Assembly: GCA_025361935.1 (NCBI GenBank)
Contig: JANYJB010000101.1
Span: 1-50,240 of the forward strand
DNA length: 50,240 nucleotides
Origin: Verrucomicrobiota bacterium
GTDB lineage: Bacteria; Verrucomicrobiota; Verrucomicrobiia; Opitutales; Opitutaceae
Direction of reading: 5' to 3'
Below the pieces are notes generated by a model that did not search any database, had not been told where the DNA came from, and saw only the letters and a list, made by a program, of their open reading frames with translations. A program made the position numbers and the translations under genes. Positions 1 to 8,378 of the stretch are shown here, piece by piece (the stretch's first letter is position 1; each line of letters begins with the position of its first letter).

Positions 1-652
1 GGCGGTAGAGCGACAGAATCATGCCGAAGAGACCGTAGAACTGGGTGCCTTCCATGCACTGGCCGAAGAGGAAAATATTTTTCGCGAGGAGCTGCTTGTT
101 CTCGGCCTTGGTGAGGTCGAGGTCGCGGCGGAGGTTGCGGGAGTTGTTTACGACAAAGGCGTTTTTCTTCGCGATGGTCGGGACGTCTTCGAACATGGCC
201 TCGCACTCGTGCGGGTTGATGCCGAGCGACGAAATCATGTAGAGCAGCGAGTCGGCGTGGATGTTCTCCTCGTGCGCGTGGCGGCCGAGAACGAGCTTGA
301 GCTCGGGAGCGGTGACGAGCTCGCGGACGACGTGCTGGATGTTGTCACCGACGATGCCCTCGGCGGCGGAGAAATAACCGATGCCCATGCGAATGATCCA
401 GCGCTCGACGTCGGAGACGAGCTTGGTGTCGCGCCACTGCTCGATGTCCTTGCCCATGGGAACGTCCTCGGGCTCCCAATGGTTGGCCTTCATCGTGCGG
501 TAGAGGTCGTAGGCCCACTGGTATTTCAGCGGGAGGAGATTAAAGCACATGGTCTGGTGACCATTGATGACCTTTTTGGCCGAGAAGGCGGCCTCGGCTT
601 TTTCCTGGTCGAGGACGAATGTCTTGGCGCCGACTTGAAACGTTTTCTGCAT
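1..652 (-). CDS. nrdB: Ribonucleoside-diphosphate reductase R2 subunit (class I, Ic-like), 3' end outside window
   Basis: This is the radical-generating small subunit of class I ribonucleotide reductase; it makes deoxynucleotides together with NrdA, which is not in this window. Only the first 217 residues are present. The ferritin-like core is recognisable: first carboxylate ligand Glu98 (in GYFSAAEGIVGDNI), then Glu129 and His132 in EENIHADSLLYM. The 31- and 34-residue spacings match E. coli Asp84, Glu115 and His118. By that register the tyrosyl-radical position (E. coli Tyr122) is Leu136, codon 245-247. Glu as first ligand and a non-tyrosine at the radical site are features of the class Ic (Mn/Fe, Chlamydia-type) R2 group, so a tyrosyl radical is unlikely here. 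The ATG at 650-652 is the only start that fits the family's N-terminus; no clear Shine-Dalgarno precedes it. The gene is truncated by the window edge, not visibly broken. Confidence 0.93.
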   Translation of the reverse strand, partial: MQKTFQVGAKTFVLDQEKAEAAFSAKKVINGHQTMCFNLLPLKYQWAYDLYRTMKANHWEPEDVPMGKDIEQWRDTKLVSDVERWIIRMGIGYFSAAEGIVGDNIQHVVRELVTAPELKLVLGRHAHEENIHADSLLYMISSLGINPHECEAMFEDVPTIAKKNAFVVNNSRNLRRDLDLTKAENKQLLAKNIFLFGQCMEGTQFYGLFGMILSLYR

Positions 653-1107
653 GGCTGAAGTTGAAAAATGACTACGGAGCGGAAGGGATGAAGGAGTGGA
701 TTAAACGAGGGAAAACCGAGCTGGTCGGGCTGCTGTTTTTAACACGGACAAGCCCCAAGCGAACCTAAGTTGCTGGAACTTGCTGACGCGTTACTAACCA
801 CAACCCGTAGTGGTCCTTTACCAAATATGCCACTACCCATGGGTTTTCGCTAAAACTCCGTCAATCGGTTTATCATCCCTCGGGTGATAATTTTAAAGAA
901 ATTTAGGCTTGCGGATGCGGGCGTGAGCCTACCCCCACGGAAAATCCGCCAAAAACAGGCAAAAAGGCGCGCAAGCGTAATCCCCGAAGCCCGATTTCAT
1001 CGGGTCGAGAGACAGGCGCAAATATCCTTGAGAGCGGCCGCGCCGCCCTTGGGATTTTTTAAAAACCAACGGGGCGACTTTACGCCGCAAAAACCAGCCG
1101 ACGGCCC
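653..1107. promoter_or_regulatory. Intergenic region upstream of nrdB with competing inverted repeats
   Basis: This is 455 bp with no supportable gene. It must hold the nrdB promoter (minus strand). At 797-845 three related segments can pair in two exclusive ways: accac (797-801) with gtggt (810-814), or aacccgtagtgg (802-813) with ccactac (830-836) continuing into gggtt (841-845). A regulator site or a transcript switch ahead of nrdB is possible. I do not see a clean NrdR-box pair. A small inverted repeat (catccctcggg/tgat area near 875-895) lies further upstream. The rest shows nothing I can name. Confidence 0.35.
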
Positions 1108-3027
1108 TTACGGAATCCGCAGCTTGGTGCCGAGGGAGAGGGCGTTGGGGTTGATGATGATGTCGCGGTTGGCGGCAAGGATTTCAGTCCAACGGCCGGC
1201 GCTGCCGTAGTAGTGCTTGGCAATGCTGTAGAGGGAGTCTCCGGCGGTGACGACGTGCGTGCGCGGCTCGGTGGCGGCGGGGGCAGCTTTGGCGGGCGCA
1301 AGGGCGGCGGCCGGCGCGGCGGGAGGGGCGAACATCGGTGTCGCCAGTGTAACGGCGGCCGGAGCGATGGCGGTGGTGCGGGAAGGCGCGGCCGAACCGG
1401 CACCCGCGCCGGCGAGGGCGAGGCGGGTCTTGAGATTGAGGGCTTCGTTGGCGTTGGCGGCGGCCTGGGCCTGGGTCTGGCGGAGCTGTTCGCGGACGGC
1501 GGCGAGGTCGTTGGTGGAAGTCTCGGCGATCTGGCGGGCGTTGGTCATGTCGCGGACGGCTTGGTCGAGGGACGCGGTGCGCTCGGCGAGGGCTTTTTGG
1601 GTGTCGGCGAGCTGGGCGCTGAGTGCGGCGACCTTCTCGGCGGAGGCGGCGGTGGCCTCGGCCTGAGGACGGAGGGTGGCGAGCTCCTTGTTGGCGGCGG
1701 CGAGCTTGTCGGAGAGGGTGGCGCGTTCGCCGTCGATGTTGGCGAGGGCTTTCTGAAGGCGGTCGATCTCGGCCTGGTTGAGCGTGTAGGTGCGGAGGGC
1801 GGCATCGAGCTTGGCGTCGGCGTCGACCTTGGCTTTTTCAAGATTGGCGAGGCGGGCGGTGGCCACCTCGGTCTCGGCGACGGCGGGCGCGGCGGCTGGA
1901 ACGGCGGCGGCGGTCTTGGCATCGGCGAGTTGCTGGGCGAGGGCGTCACGTTCCTTGGTGAGGGCGGCCACGGCGTCGGCAAAGTGGTCGCGGTCGGCCT
2001 TCAGGACGGCGATGCCGGTGGCGGAAAGGCCGCCGCTGGCGGACTTGAGGGAGGAGAGTTCATCTTGGGCGTCGGCGAGGGCTTTGGCGGTGGCGTTGAA
2101 CTTGGAGCGGAGTTCGGCGACGGCAGGCGACTCGGCGGTGGAAGCGGACTTGGCGGCTTCCAAGTCGCCGCGAAGACGGGCGGCTTCGGCGGTGGCGTTC
2201 TCAAGCTGGGCGGCGAGCGAGAGGCGTTCGGCGCTGGCTTTGTCGGCGGTGGACTTGAGGCTGGCGGTCTCGGATTCGGCAAGACGCTGGGCATCCTGGG
2301 CGGCAAGCGCGGACTTGTTGGCGGCGGCGAGCGCGGACTGGAGAGCGAGACGGTCACCCTCAGCCTTGGCAAAGGCGGCGCGGAGTTGGTCGCGTTCGCG
2401 GCGAACGAGATCGAGTTCGCCGGAACTCACAGTGGAAGTGGCGGGGACGGAAGCGGCGGAAAGGCGGGACTGAAGGTCGGTGAGCTCCTTGTCCTTGTTG
2501 GCAAGGGCGGACTCGGCGATGGCGAGGCGCTTGTTGGCGTCGGCGAGCTGCGCGGTGAACGAGGCCTTGACGCGATCGGTCTCCTTCCAAGACGAGGCGA
2601 GCTCCTCGCTGAGTTGTTTTTTCTCGGCTTCGACGGCGGGGTCTTGGACGGGCAAGATGGGCGAGGCGGCGGAGATGGGGCTGTCGGCGAGCGCGGGTTC
2701 GGAGCGCGGGGCGGCGAGGCGCTTGTTGGCGTCGGCGAGCTGCGCGGGGGTCAGCGTGGCGGTGATGGTTTCAAGGGCTTTGCCGGTCGCGCCGTTGGTG
2801 GCGGCGACGTTGAGCCACACGTATGCCTGCACGGGGTCGTAGGCGGGGCCGGTGCGGTCGGCGTAGGCGAGGCCGAGGTTGTATTGCGCGATGGCGTTGC
2901 CCTTCTCGGCCTTGGCCCGGAGCGCTTCGATGTCGGACAATGTCAGGGCGAAGACCGGGGAAGTGAGCAGCAGGGCGAACAAAAAGCTGCGAATGAAGGC
3001 GGGGCGGGAGAGGCTGGTTTGGTTCAT
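1108..3027 (-). CDS. Secreted Sel1-repeat / coiled-coil / LysM-domain protein
   Basis: Product of 639 aa. A signal peptide (about residues 1-27, ending SPVFA) is followed by one Sel1-like helical repeat (about 30-80, with KGNAIAQYNLGLAYADR). Then comes a very long Ala/Glu/Lys/Leu-rich coiled coil (about 130-540, many LADANKRL-type heptads). An Ala/Pro linker (about 545-585) leads to a C-terminal LysM domain (about 588-639, starting THVVTAGDSLYSIAKHYYG). LysM binds peptidoglycan glycan strands, so the protein probably sits in the periplasm, anchored to the wall by its C-terminus with an extended rod. The ATG at 3025-3027 gives the signal peptide directly. It is divergent from the envelope operon at 3341. 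The function is not known. The strong codon bias creates long open frames on the other strand, which I regard as shadows. Confidence 0.88.
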   Translation of the reverse strand: MNQTSLSRPAFIRSFLFALLLTSPVFALTLSDIEALRAKAEKGNAIAQYNLGLAYADRTGPAYDPVQAYVWLNVAATNGATGKALETITATLTPAQLADANKRLAAPRSEPALADSPISAASPILPVQDPAVEAEKKQLSEELASSWKETDRVKASFTAQLADANKRLAIAESALANKDKELTDLQSRLSAASVPATSTVSSGELDLVRRERDQLRAAFAKAEGDRLALQSALAAANKSALAAQDAQRLAESETASLKSTADKASAERLSLAAQLENATAEAARLRGDLEAAKSASTAESPAVAELRSKFNATAKALADAQDELSSLKSASGGLSATGIAVLKADRDHFADAVAALTKERDALAQQLADAKTAAAVPAAAPAVAETEVATARLANLEKAKVDADAKLDAALRTYTLNQAEIDRLQKALANIDGERATLSDKLAAANKELATLRPQAEATAASAEKVAALSAQLADTQKALAERTASLDQAVRDMTNARQIAETSTNDLAAVREQLRQTQAQAAANANEALNLKTRLALAGAGAGSAAPSRTTAIAPAAVTLATPMFAPPAAPAAALAPAKAAPAATEPRTHVVTAGDSLYSIAKHYYGSAGRWTEILAANRDIIINPNALSLGTKLRIP

Positions 3028-3340
3028 GCCGGTGCGGGAATGGGGCCACTATGGCAAAGCAAACGGCTTTTGCAAAGCGGCGATTTAGCGGAATGAAACA
3101 ATGCCGCCGCCCGGCACGAAACCGCCTAAGCGCGCCAAGGCAAGTCGCTTGACCTAGATAAGCCATCGGTTAGAAATGCGCCCTGCCATGCAACAACCGA
3201 CGCTGCATTTCGCCTGCTTGGGTTTCATGGAATCGCGCGGATTGCGGACCCCGTCTGTCAACGGCGGCCGATTCCGGGCCGATGCGTGAAACTAACGCCG
3301 CTATTTACTGTCCAGTCATTCGCCAAAACTTCTGCTCTCC
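3028..3340. promoter_or_regulatory. Divergent promoter region between LysM protein and envelope operon
   Basis: This is 313 bp without a gene, between divergently transcribed genes. A possible sigma-70 site for the plus strand is TTGACC at 3149-3154, a 16-bp spacer and TAGAAA at 3171-3176. It would leave a leader of about 160 nt before the ATG at 3341. No terminator or riboswitch is apparent. Confidence 0.3.
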
Positions 3341-4597
3341 ATGAAATTCCTCCGCATTCTCGCACTGCTGGCCACCCTCACGGCCCCGGCTTTGATCCCT
3401 GTTTCCGCCCAATCCACGGTCGTTACCGAAACTGAAAAAGGCGCGCCCGCCACCACCGTGGTGACGAAGACCTACGTCAAGGACGGCAAGACCGTTACCG
3501 AGCGCGCCACCACCACGACGCAGCAGGAGCGCGAGGCCGTCTCCAAAACCTACAAGGCCGCCGTCTTCGTTTCCAACCGCGCCGGCAAGGATTGCGATGC
3601 CAAGGTCTCCGCCCTCGAAGACTACGTCACCGGCCAGGTGACCGATCTCGGCATCTCCGTCATCAGCCGCGAAACCGCCGCGAACGCCGTCGCCCAACTC
3701 GACGGCGCCGCCGCCAACGCCACCGACAAGGCTCTCGCCGAAGGCTCCTCCGCCGTCCGCCTCGCGCAGACGCTCGGCGCCGACTATCTGCTTCAAGTCA
3801 CGCTCACCGGCTTCGACACCGCCGCCCGCACCATCGACGCCTACGGCGTGCAGGCGGTCAACGTGACCGACACCGCGCGCGTCACCTACAAAATTCTCGA
3901 CGGCCAGACCGGCGCCAGCCTCACCGCCGATACCGTGAAAGTTTCCAAGCTCGTCCAGCAGAGCCAGACCTCCGCCTCCGCGCAGGCCGACGTGCTCGAC
4001 GAGCTGCTCGCCGAAGCCTCCAAGAAAGTCGCCGCCAGCCTGAAGACGCGCATCGATGCCGGCCGCATCACCGCGCCTTCCGCCGCGCAGGGCCTCGTCA
4101 CCGTCACCATCCAGACCGAGGCGGCCGACCTCACCATCCCCGACGTGCGTATCGGCGTTGAAAATACAGTCACCATTTCCGAAAGCAAATTCAAGGTCTC
4201 GCCCCTCTCGGTCAACGTCGAGGTAGACGGCATCTCCGTCGGCTCCGCGCCCGGCGAGATCACCGTCAAACCCGGCCTGAGTAAGCTCCGCGTCACCCGC
4301 GAAGGCTTCAAACCCTGGGAGCGCACCGTCAACTTCATCAAGGGCCAGAAGCTCACCGTCGCGCTCGAATTGAGCGAGGAAGGCTACGCCCGCTGGAAGG
4401 ATTCCACCGCATTCCTCAACGGCCTCAAGAACGGCGCCAAGCTCACCGACGGCGATGTCAAAGTCCTCGAAGGCAAGGCGAAGTCCCTCGAACAAAGCGG
4501 CTTCAAGGTGGACACCAAGGACGCCCCCGCCGTCACCGTGAACAACATCGACCGCGCCCTCTTCGGCCCCGATGCAACCATTCCGGCCCGCAAATAA
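3341..4597 (+). CDS. Exported CsgG-like protein with C-terminal PEGA domain
   Basis: Product of 418 aa. A signal peptide (about 1-23, ending PVSAQ) is followed by a Thr/Val-rich stretch (25-62). An anticodon-binding/CsgG-like fold (about 72-238) shows the pattern GADYLLQVTLTGFDT and a closing helix ELLAEASKKVAASLK. A PEGA domain follows (about 289-345: VNVEVDGISVGSAPGEI, then LRVTREGFKPWERTV). PEGA domains are common in bacterial surface and periplasmic proteins. First gene of a five-gene same-strand run, with 19 bp to the next gene, which is a shorter CsgG-like protein without PEGA. Together with the LpoB and YcfL relatives downstream this points to an envelope or cell-wall role, probably periplasmic or at the outer membrane. 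The precise function is unknown. Confidence 0.78.
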   Translation: MKFLRILALLATLTAPALIPVSAQSTVVTETEKGAPATTVVTKTYVKDGKTVTERATTTTQQEREAVSKTYKAAVFVSNRAGKDCDAKVSALEDYVTGQVTDLGISVISRETAANAVAQLDGAAANATDKALAEGSSAVRLAQTLGADYLLQVTLTGFDTAARTIDAYGVQAVNVTDTARVTYKILDGQTGASLTADTVKVSKLVQQSQTSASAQADVLDELLAEASKKVAASLKTRIDAGRITAPSAAQGLVTVTIQTEAADLTIPDVRIGVENTVTISESKFKVSPLSVNVEVDGISVGSAPGEITVKPGLSKLRVTREGFKPWERTVNFIKGQKLTVALELSEEGYARWKDSTAFLNGLKNGAKLTDGDVKVLEGKAKSLEQSGFKVDTKDAPAVTVNNIDRALFGPDATIPARK

Positions 4598-4616
4598 CCC
4601 CGCACGTTTTCCCGTC

Positions 4617-5510
4617 ATGAAACTTCTCAAAATTATTTCCCTGCTCGCCCTCGGCGCCCTGCTCACCGGCACCGCCGCCATTGCCCAGGAAGCTCCCGGT
4701 AAAAAGAAACTCGCCATCACCAAGATCGCGCCGACCGAGTCCGTGAAGGCTCGCATGGCCAAGCAGGGCGTCGGTCTCTCGCTTTCCAGCGTGATCGAGG
4801 CGCTCGACTCTCAGGTTTACGACCGCGTGCTCAACACGAAGCGCTTCGAAATCCTCGAACGCTCCGACGCCGACGCGCTCGCCAAGGAGGCCCAGGCCGC
4901 CGGCGCCGCCTTCCAGTTCCAGCAGGCCGACTACATCCTCACCATCCGCGTGGACGGCTTCAATGACCGTATGGAGACGCGCACGCTCGCCGCCCTCGGC
5001 AAGACCGTCACCGCCCGTGTGATCGAGCTCTCCGCCGTCGCCAAGATCACCGAGGTCGCCACCCAGCGCGCCATCGCCAGCACCAACTTCCAGGTCTCGC
5101 GCCGCCAGGCCGACCAGCTCTCCGCCAACACCACCGAGAAGGTCGGCGAGTCCAGCGACGTGCTCATCACCGACATCACCCGCGAGATGGCCCAAAAGAT
5201 CGGCTCGCGCGTCGCCGACGCCGTCTTCCCCGCCCGCGTCATCGGCAAGCGCGACAAGGTCGTCACCATCAACCGCAACGACACCTCCGGCATCAAGGTC
5301 GGCCAAGTCTGGGAAGTGTTCACCCTAGGCGACGAGCTCGTCGATCCCGACACCGGCGACAAGAGCCGCGAGGAAATCAGCGTCGGCACCGTGAAAATCG
5401 CCCGCGTCACCCCTCAGAATTCGCAGGCCGACATCCTCACCGACACCGGCATCGACCGTCTCGCCATCGTCCGCCTGAAGGAAGACGTGCCCGAGCCGGC
5501 CGCCGAATAA
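4617..5510 (+). CDS. Exported CsgG-family protein
   Basis: Product of 297 aa. Signal peptide of about 23 residues (MKLLKIISLLALGALLTG, ending AAIAQ); no lipobox Cys, unlike E. coli CsgG. The CsgG-type pattern is clear: VYDRVLNTKRFEILERSDAD (about residues 76-95), then ADYILTIRVDGFNDR and a long C-terminal helix region with REMAQKIGSRVADAVFP. The last about 95 residues form a beta-rich tail (GQVWEVFTLGDELVDPDTG). I chose the ATG at 4617 over an in-frame ATG at 4572 because the latter overlaps the upstream gene and would bury the signal peptide. It shares the fold of the gene before it and, more distantly, of the LpoB-like protein at the end of the operon. Confidence 0.8.
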   Translation: MKLLKIISLLALGALLTGTAAIAQEAPGKKKLAITKIAPTESVKARMAKQGVGLSLSSVIEALDSQVYDRVLNTKRFEILERSDADALAKEAQAAGAAFQFQQADYILTIRVDGFNDRMETRTLAALGKTVTARVIELSAVAKITEVATQRAIASTNFQVSRRQADQLSANTTEKVGESSDVLITDITREMAQKIGSRVADAVFPARVIGKRDKVVTINRNDTSGIKVGQVWEVFTLGDELVDPDTGDKSREEISVGTVKIARVTPQNSQADILTDTGIDRLAIVRLKEDVPEPAAE

Positions 5511-5587
5511 TTTCTCCCGCCGAAGCCGTCCCTTGTCCAGGGGGCAGCTTCTCGTTTTCCAGTTTCGCTTCAGCCAACATCCATCGC

Positions 5588-7162
5588 ATGCAATCCACCT
5601 CCCTTCTTCACGCGTCGGGGCGCACGTTCGCCCTTGTCATTGGTGGCGTCTCGCTGCTTTTCGCCGTGACCGGCTGCCAGACCTACCAGCAGCAGTCCGC
5701 CGAACTCTCGACTTCGTTTCACAACAGCAACATCGCCGCCGCGGTGGCCAACGTTAACAAGGAAGCCAAGGCCAACGAGGGCGGGAAAGACGAGATCCTG
5801 TGGAAGCTCGAACAAGGCGCCACGCTCCGCACCGCGGCACTCACCGATCCTGCGCAGTTGCCGCCGCCCCCCGTCGTCATACCGAAGGATCCGGCCACGC
5901 CACCTGCGCCCCCTCCCACCCCGGCCGAGATCACTTCCAGTTACGCCAAACGCTCCATCGCCGCCTTCGACCAAGCCGAGGAAAAGGTGAACTACTGGGA
6001 AGAGCAGGCGAAGATCAAGGTCGGCTCCGAGGCTCTCTCCATCGTCACCAACCTCGCCAACATTCCCTACCGCGGGCGCACCTACGACAAGGTGATGCTC
6101 GATACCTACAACACCCTCAACTACCTCCAGCTCGGCCAGACGGATTCCGCGCGCGTCTCCCTCAACCGCGCCCTCCAGCGCCAGCGCGACGCCGTCGAGC
6201 TGAACCAGAAGCGCATCGCCGAGGCCCAGGAAGAAGCCGCCAAGGCCCGCGAGGGCAAGGTCAAGGACGAGAAAGGCCAGAGCGCCTCCTACGACGTGGA
6301 CAAGGCCCAGGCCGATCCCAGAACCGGCCCCGCCCTCAGCGCCGCCCTCGCCGAATCCACCGCCCCCATCAAAGCCTACGGCGATTACGTGAATCCCTTC
6401 GCCGTGTTCCTCGACGGCCTTTTCTTCACCGTGTGCGGTGAAAACGGCTCCGACTGGGAGCGCGGCCGCAAGTCCTTCGAGCGCCTCGCCGGCCTCGTCC
6501 CAGAAAACCCCTACGTCGCCGCCGACGCCGCGCTCGGTGCCGCTGCCGCCGAGGGCAAGGCCCCCGCAGGCGTGACCTACGTCATCTTCGAGACGGGCAC
6601 CGGTCCCGCCCGTGACCAGCTCCGCATCGACATCCCCACCTTCATCGTGACCAGCCGCCTCGCCTACGTCGGCGCCGCCTTCCCCAAGCTCAAGTTCAAC
6701 GGCGACTACGTGGCCACCCTCTCGGTCGGCACCTCCGCCGGCGCCCCTGCGGTCAACACCGCCACCGTGGCCAGCATGGACAGCGTCGTCGCCAATGACT
6801 TCAAAAACGAGTGGCCCACCACGCTCACCAAAACACTCATCGGCACCGCCACCAAAGCCATCGTCCAGGCCATCGTCCAGAAACAGATGAGCGACCAAAA
6901 CGCCGCGCTCGGCTTCCTCGGCGGCCTCGCCATGACCGCCGTCAACGCCTCCACCAACATCGCCGACACCCGCACCTGGCTCACCCTGCCCAAGGAGTTT
7001 CAATACGCCCGCCTCGCCACCCCGGCCGACCGCAAACTCACCCTCACCGCCGGCACCGAGACAAAGACGATTACTTTGGACCCCGGCGCCGTTAACGTTG
7101 TCTATGTGAAGAGCGTCTCCACCTCCGCCCCGCTCCTCGTCTCCCAGATTATCCTCAAATGA
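5588..7162 (+). CDS. COG3014-type lipoprotein
   Basis: Product of 524 aa with a lipoprotein signal: lipobox FAVTGC puts the lipidated cysteine at residue 30. The body begins with helical repeats containing SFHNSNIAAAVANV and later VMLDTYNTLNYLQLGQTDSARVSLNRALQRQ, a TPR-like helical pattern. This combination is typical of the COG3014 uncharacterised lipoprotein family. A Pro-rich insert (about 97-115) and a Lys/Glu-rich stretch (about 205-235) follow. Its last codon overlaps the next gene by ATGA, so the two are almost certainly co-translated. The constant association with YcfL and LpoB relatives suggests an outer-membrane lipoprotein tied to peptidoglycan synthesis. That link is inference. 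Confidence 0.78.
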   Translation: MQSTSLLHASGRTFALVIGGVSLLFAVTGCQTYQQQSAELSTSFHNSNIAAAVANVNKEAKANEGGKDEILWKLEQGATLRTAALTDPAQLPPPPVVIPKDPATPPAPPPTPAEITSSYAKRSIAAFDQAEEKVNYWEEQAKIKVGSEALSIVTNLANIPYRGRTYDKVMLDTYNTLNYLQLGQTDSARVSLNRALQRQRDAVELNQKRIAEAQEEAAKAREGKVKDEKGQSASYDVDKAQADPRTGPALSAALAESTAPIKAYGDYVNPFAVFLDGLFFTVCGENGSDWERGRKSFERLAGLVPENPYVAADAALGAAAAEGKAPAGVTYVIFETGTGPARDQLRIDIPTFIVTSRLAYVGAAFPKLKFNGDYVATLSVGTSAGAPAVNTATVASMDSVVANDFKNEWPTTLTKTLIGTATKAIVQAIVQKQMSDQNAALGFLGGLAMTAVNASTNIADTRTWLTLPKEFQYARLATPADRKLTLTAGTETKTITLDPGAVNVVYVKSVSTSAPLLVSQIILK

Positions 7163-7590
7163 AAACCTCCCGCCATCTCATCGCCGGCCCCGTGCTCACC
7201 GCCGGCCTGCTCGCGCTCCTCCCGGGTTGCGCCACCAACGTCAACACCGTCGAGCGCGCCCAGTCCCAGGCCACTCCCCACTACGTCTCCGACAAACGCG
7301 TCGTCACCGACAACACCCTCGCCCGCACCATCCGCGTCAACTCCATCAATCAGGCCACCGTCTCCGGCGAGCTCCTCAAGATTCAGGCCGAAGTCGAAAA
7401 CCTCAAAAGCGACCTCCGCTCCGTCCGCTACAAATTCGAGTGGATTGATCGCGACGGCATGGCGGTGAACTCGCCCACCGACGGCTGGAAAATCCTCAAC
7501 TTCTCCGGACGCGAAACCCTCCGCATCTCCACCGTCGCCACCTCTCCCGCCGCCGTCGATTTCGTCCTCAAATTCAGCGAACTCAAATAA
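7159..7590 (+). CDS. YcfL-like lipoprotein (DUF1425)
   Basis: Product of 143 aa. The lipobox LLPGC places the lipidated Cys at residue 24. The mature part has the DUF1425/YcfL pattern: a short N-terminal segment, TVSGELLKIQAEVENLKSDL, then YKFEWIDRDGMAV and WKILNFSGRETL. YcfL has no firm biochemical role. In E. coli its gene lies immediately before lpoB, the same order as here (9-bp gap to the LpoB-like gene). Starts inside the stop of the upstream gene (ATGA). Confidence 0.82.
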   Translation: MKTSRHLIAGPVLTAGLLALLPGCATNVNTVERAQSQATPHYVSDKRVVTDNTLARTIRVNSINQATVSGELLKIQAEVENLKSDLRSVRYKFEWIDRDGMAVNSPTDGWKILNFSGRETLRISTVATSPAAVDFVLKFSELK

Positions 7591-7599
7591 TCTCCACCC

Positions 7600-8208
7600 A
7601 TGACCACACACCGCTTCAAAACCCTCCTGCTCGCCGGCGTCCTTGCGCCCGCCACCCTCCTCGTCACCGGCTGTCAGACGACCTCCGAGACCCGCACCAT
7701 TGATGCCACCGGCCCGCAGGCCCTCAACACTAGCAACATCAACTCGCAGGACTGGGCCAACGCCGCCGACCAACTCGTCGGCTCGCTGCTCTCCGGCGGC
7801 GCCCTCGACAAGGCCCCCGTCCAGCCCGCCGTCCTCGCCGTGGACCGCATCATCAACAACACCCAGCTCAACATCGACACCGATCTCCTCATCAAAAAAA
7901 TCCGCGTCGCCCTCTCGCAAACCGGCAAGGTCGCCGTCACGAACACGATGGGCTTGGGCGAACGCGCCGTCGTCGCCTCCGAAGCCGCCGAGCTCGATGA
8001 AATGACTACCGGCAAGAAGGCCAAGGTCATCGTCCCCAACTTCACGCTCTACGGAAAGCTCATACAGCAGACCGACCGCTCCAACGGCGTTACCCAGAAC
8101 ACCTACAGCTTCCAGATGTCGCTGGTGAACGTGAAGAACGGCCTCACCGTCTGGGAAGACGAACGCCAGATCGCCAAGCAGACGAAGAAGTCCACCGTCG
8201 GCTGGTAA
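7600..8208 (+). CDS. lpoB: LpoB-like penicillin-binding-protein activator lipoprotein
   Basis: Product of 202 aa. The lipobox LVTGC gives lipidated Cys25. The C-terminal about 145 residues match the LpoB domain: VLAVDRIINNTQLNIDTDLL, then KIRVALSQTGKVAVTN and YSFQMSLVNVKNGLTVWEDE. In E. coli, outer-membrane LpoB reaches through the wall to activate PBP1B. Whether this distant relative binds a class A PBP here cannot be told from sequence. The linker after Cys25 is short (about 30 residues), so the reach would be limited. Last gene of the operon; a strong terminator follows 31 bp after the stop. Confidence 0.85.
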   Translation: MTTHRFKTLLLAGVLAPATLLVTGCQTTSETRTIDATGPQALNTSNINSQDWANAADQLVGSLLSGGALDKAPVQPAVLAVDRIINNTQLNIDTDLLIKKIRVALSQTGKVAVTNTMGLGERAVVASEAAELDEMTTGKKAKVIVPNFTLYGKLIQQTDRSNGVTQNTYSFQMSLVNVKNGLTVWEDERQIAKQTKKSTVGW

Positions 8209-8238
8209 TCGGCCCCATTCGAATTCCGAAAGCAAAAG

Positions 8239-8265
8239 GCCGCCTCGTGAAGAGGCGGCTTTTTT
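8239..8265 (+). terminator. Rho-independent terminator after lpoB
   Basis: Perfect 8-bp stem gccgcctc (8239-8246) / gaggcggc (8252-8259), loop gtgaa, followed by six T (8260-8265). It closes the envelope operon. Confidence 0.93.
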
Positions 8266-8283
8266 GTGCCGTCAGAAAGGTGG

Positions 8284-8305
8284 AGCGTGTTGTCCCCAAC
8301 ACGCT
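8284..8305. repeat. Perfect 9-bp stem-loop in convergent intergenic space
   Basis: agcgtgttg (8284-8292), loop tccc, caacacgct (8297-8305). It lies between the lpoB terminator and the end of the opposing FKBP gene. No T-tract follows on either strand, so it is not a textbook terminator. It could serve as a transcript 3'-end stabiliser for the minus-strand genes. A second palindrome, caacgcgttg, is at 8326-8335. Confidence 0.5.
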
Positions 8306-8378
8306 TGTTGAAACTCACCGCCCCGCAACGCGTTGAGGTCAGCGCGTTCCACCTCGGTCCCAACGGCTGCGATCACTC

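Noticed and set aside
1213-3096. Long plus-strand open frame (627 codons) opposite the LysM gene
   Set aside because: Its product is Gly-rich low complexity, the mirror of Ala/Leu codon bias of the minus-strand gene, which has signal peptide, Sel1 and LysM domains.
3305-4762. Minus-strand frame of 485 codons opposite the PEGA/CsgG gene
   Set aside because: Gly/Val/Asp-rich shadow; the plus strand has a signal peptide, PEGA domain and operon context.
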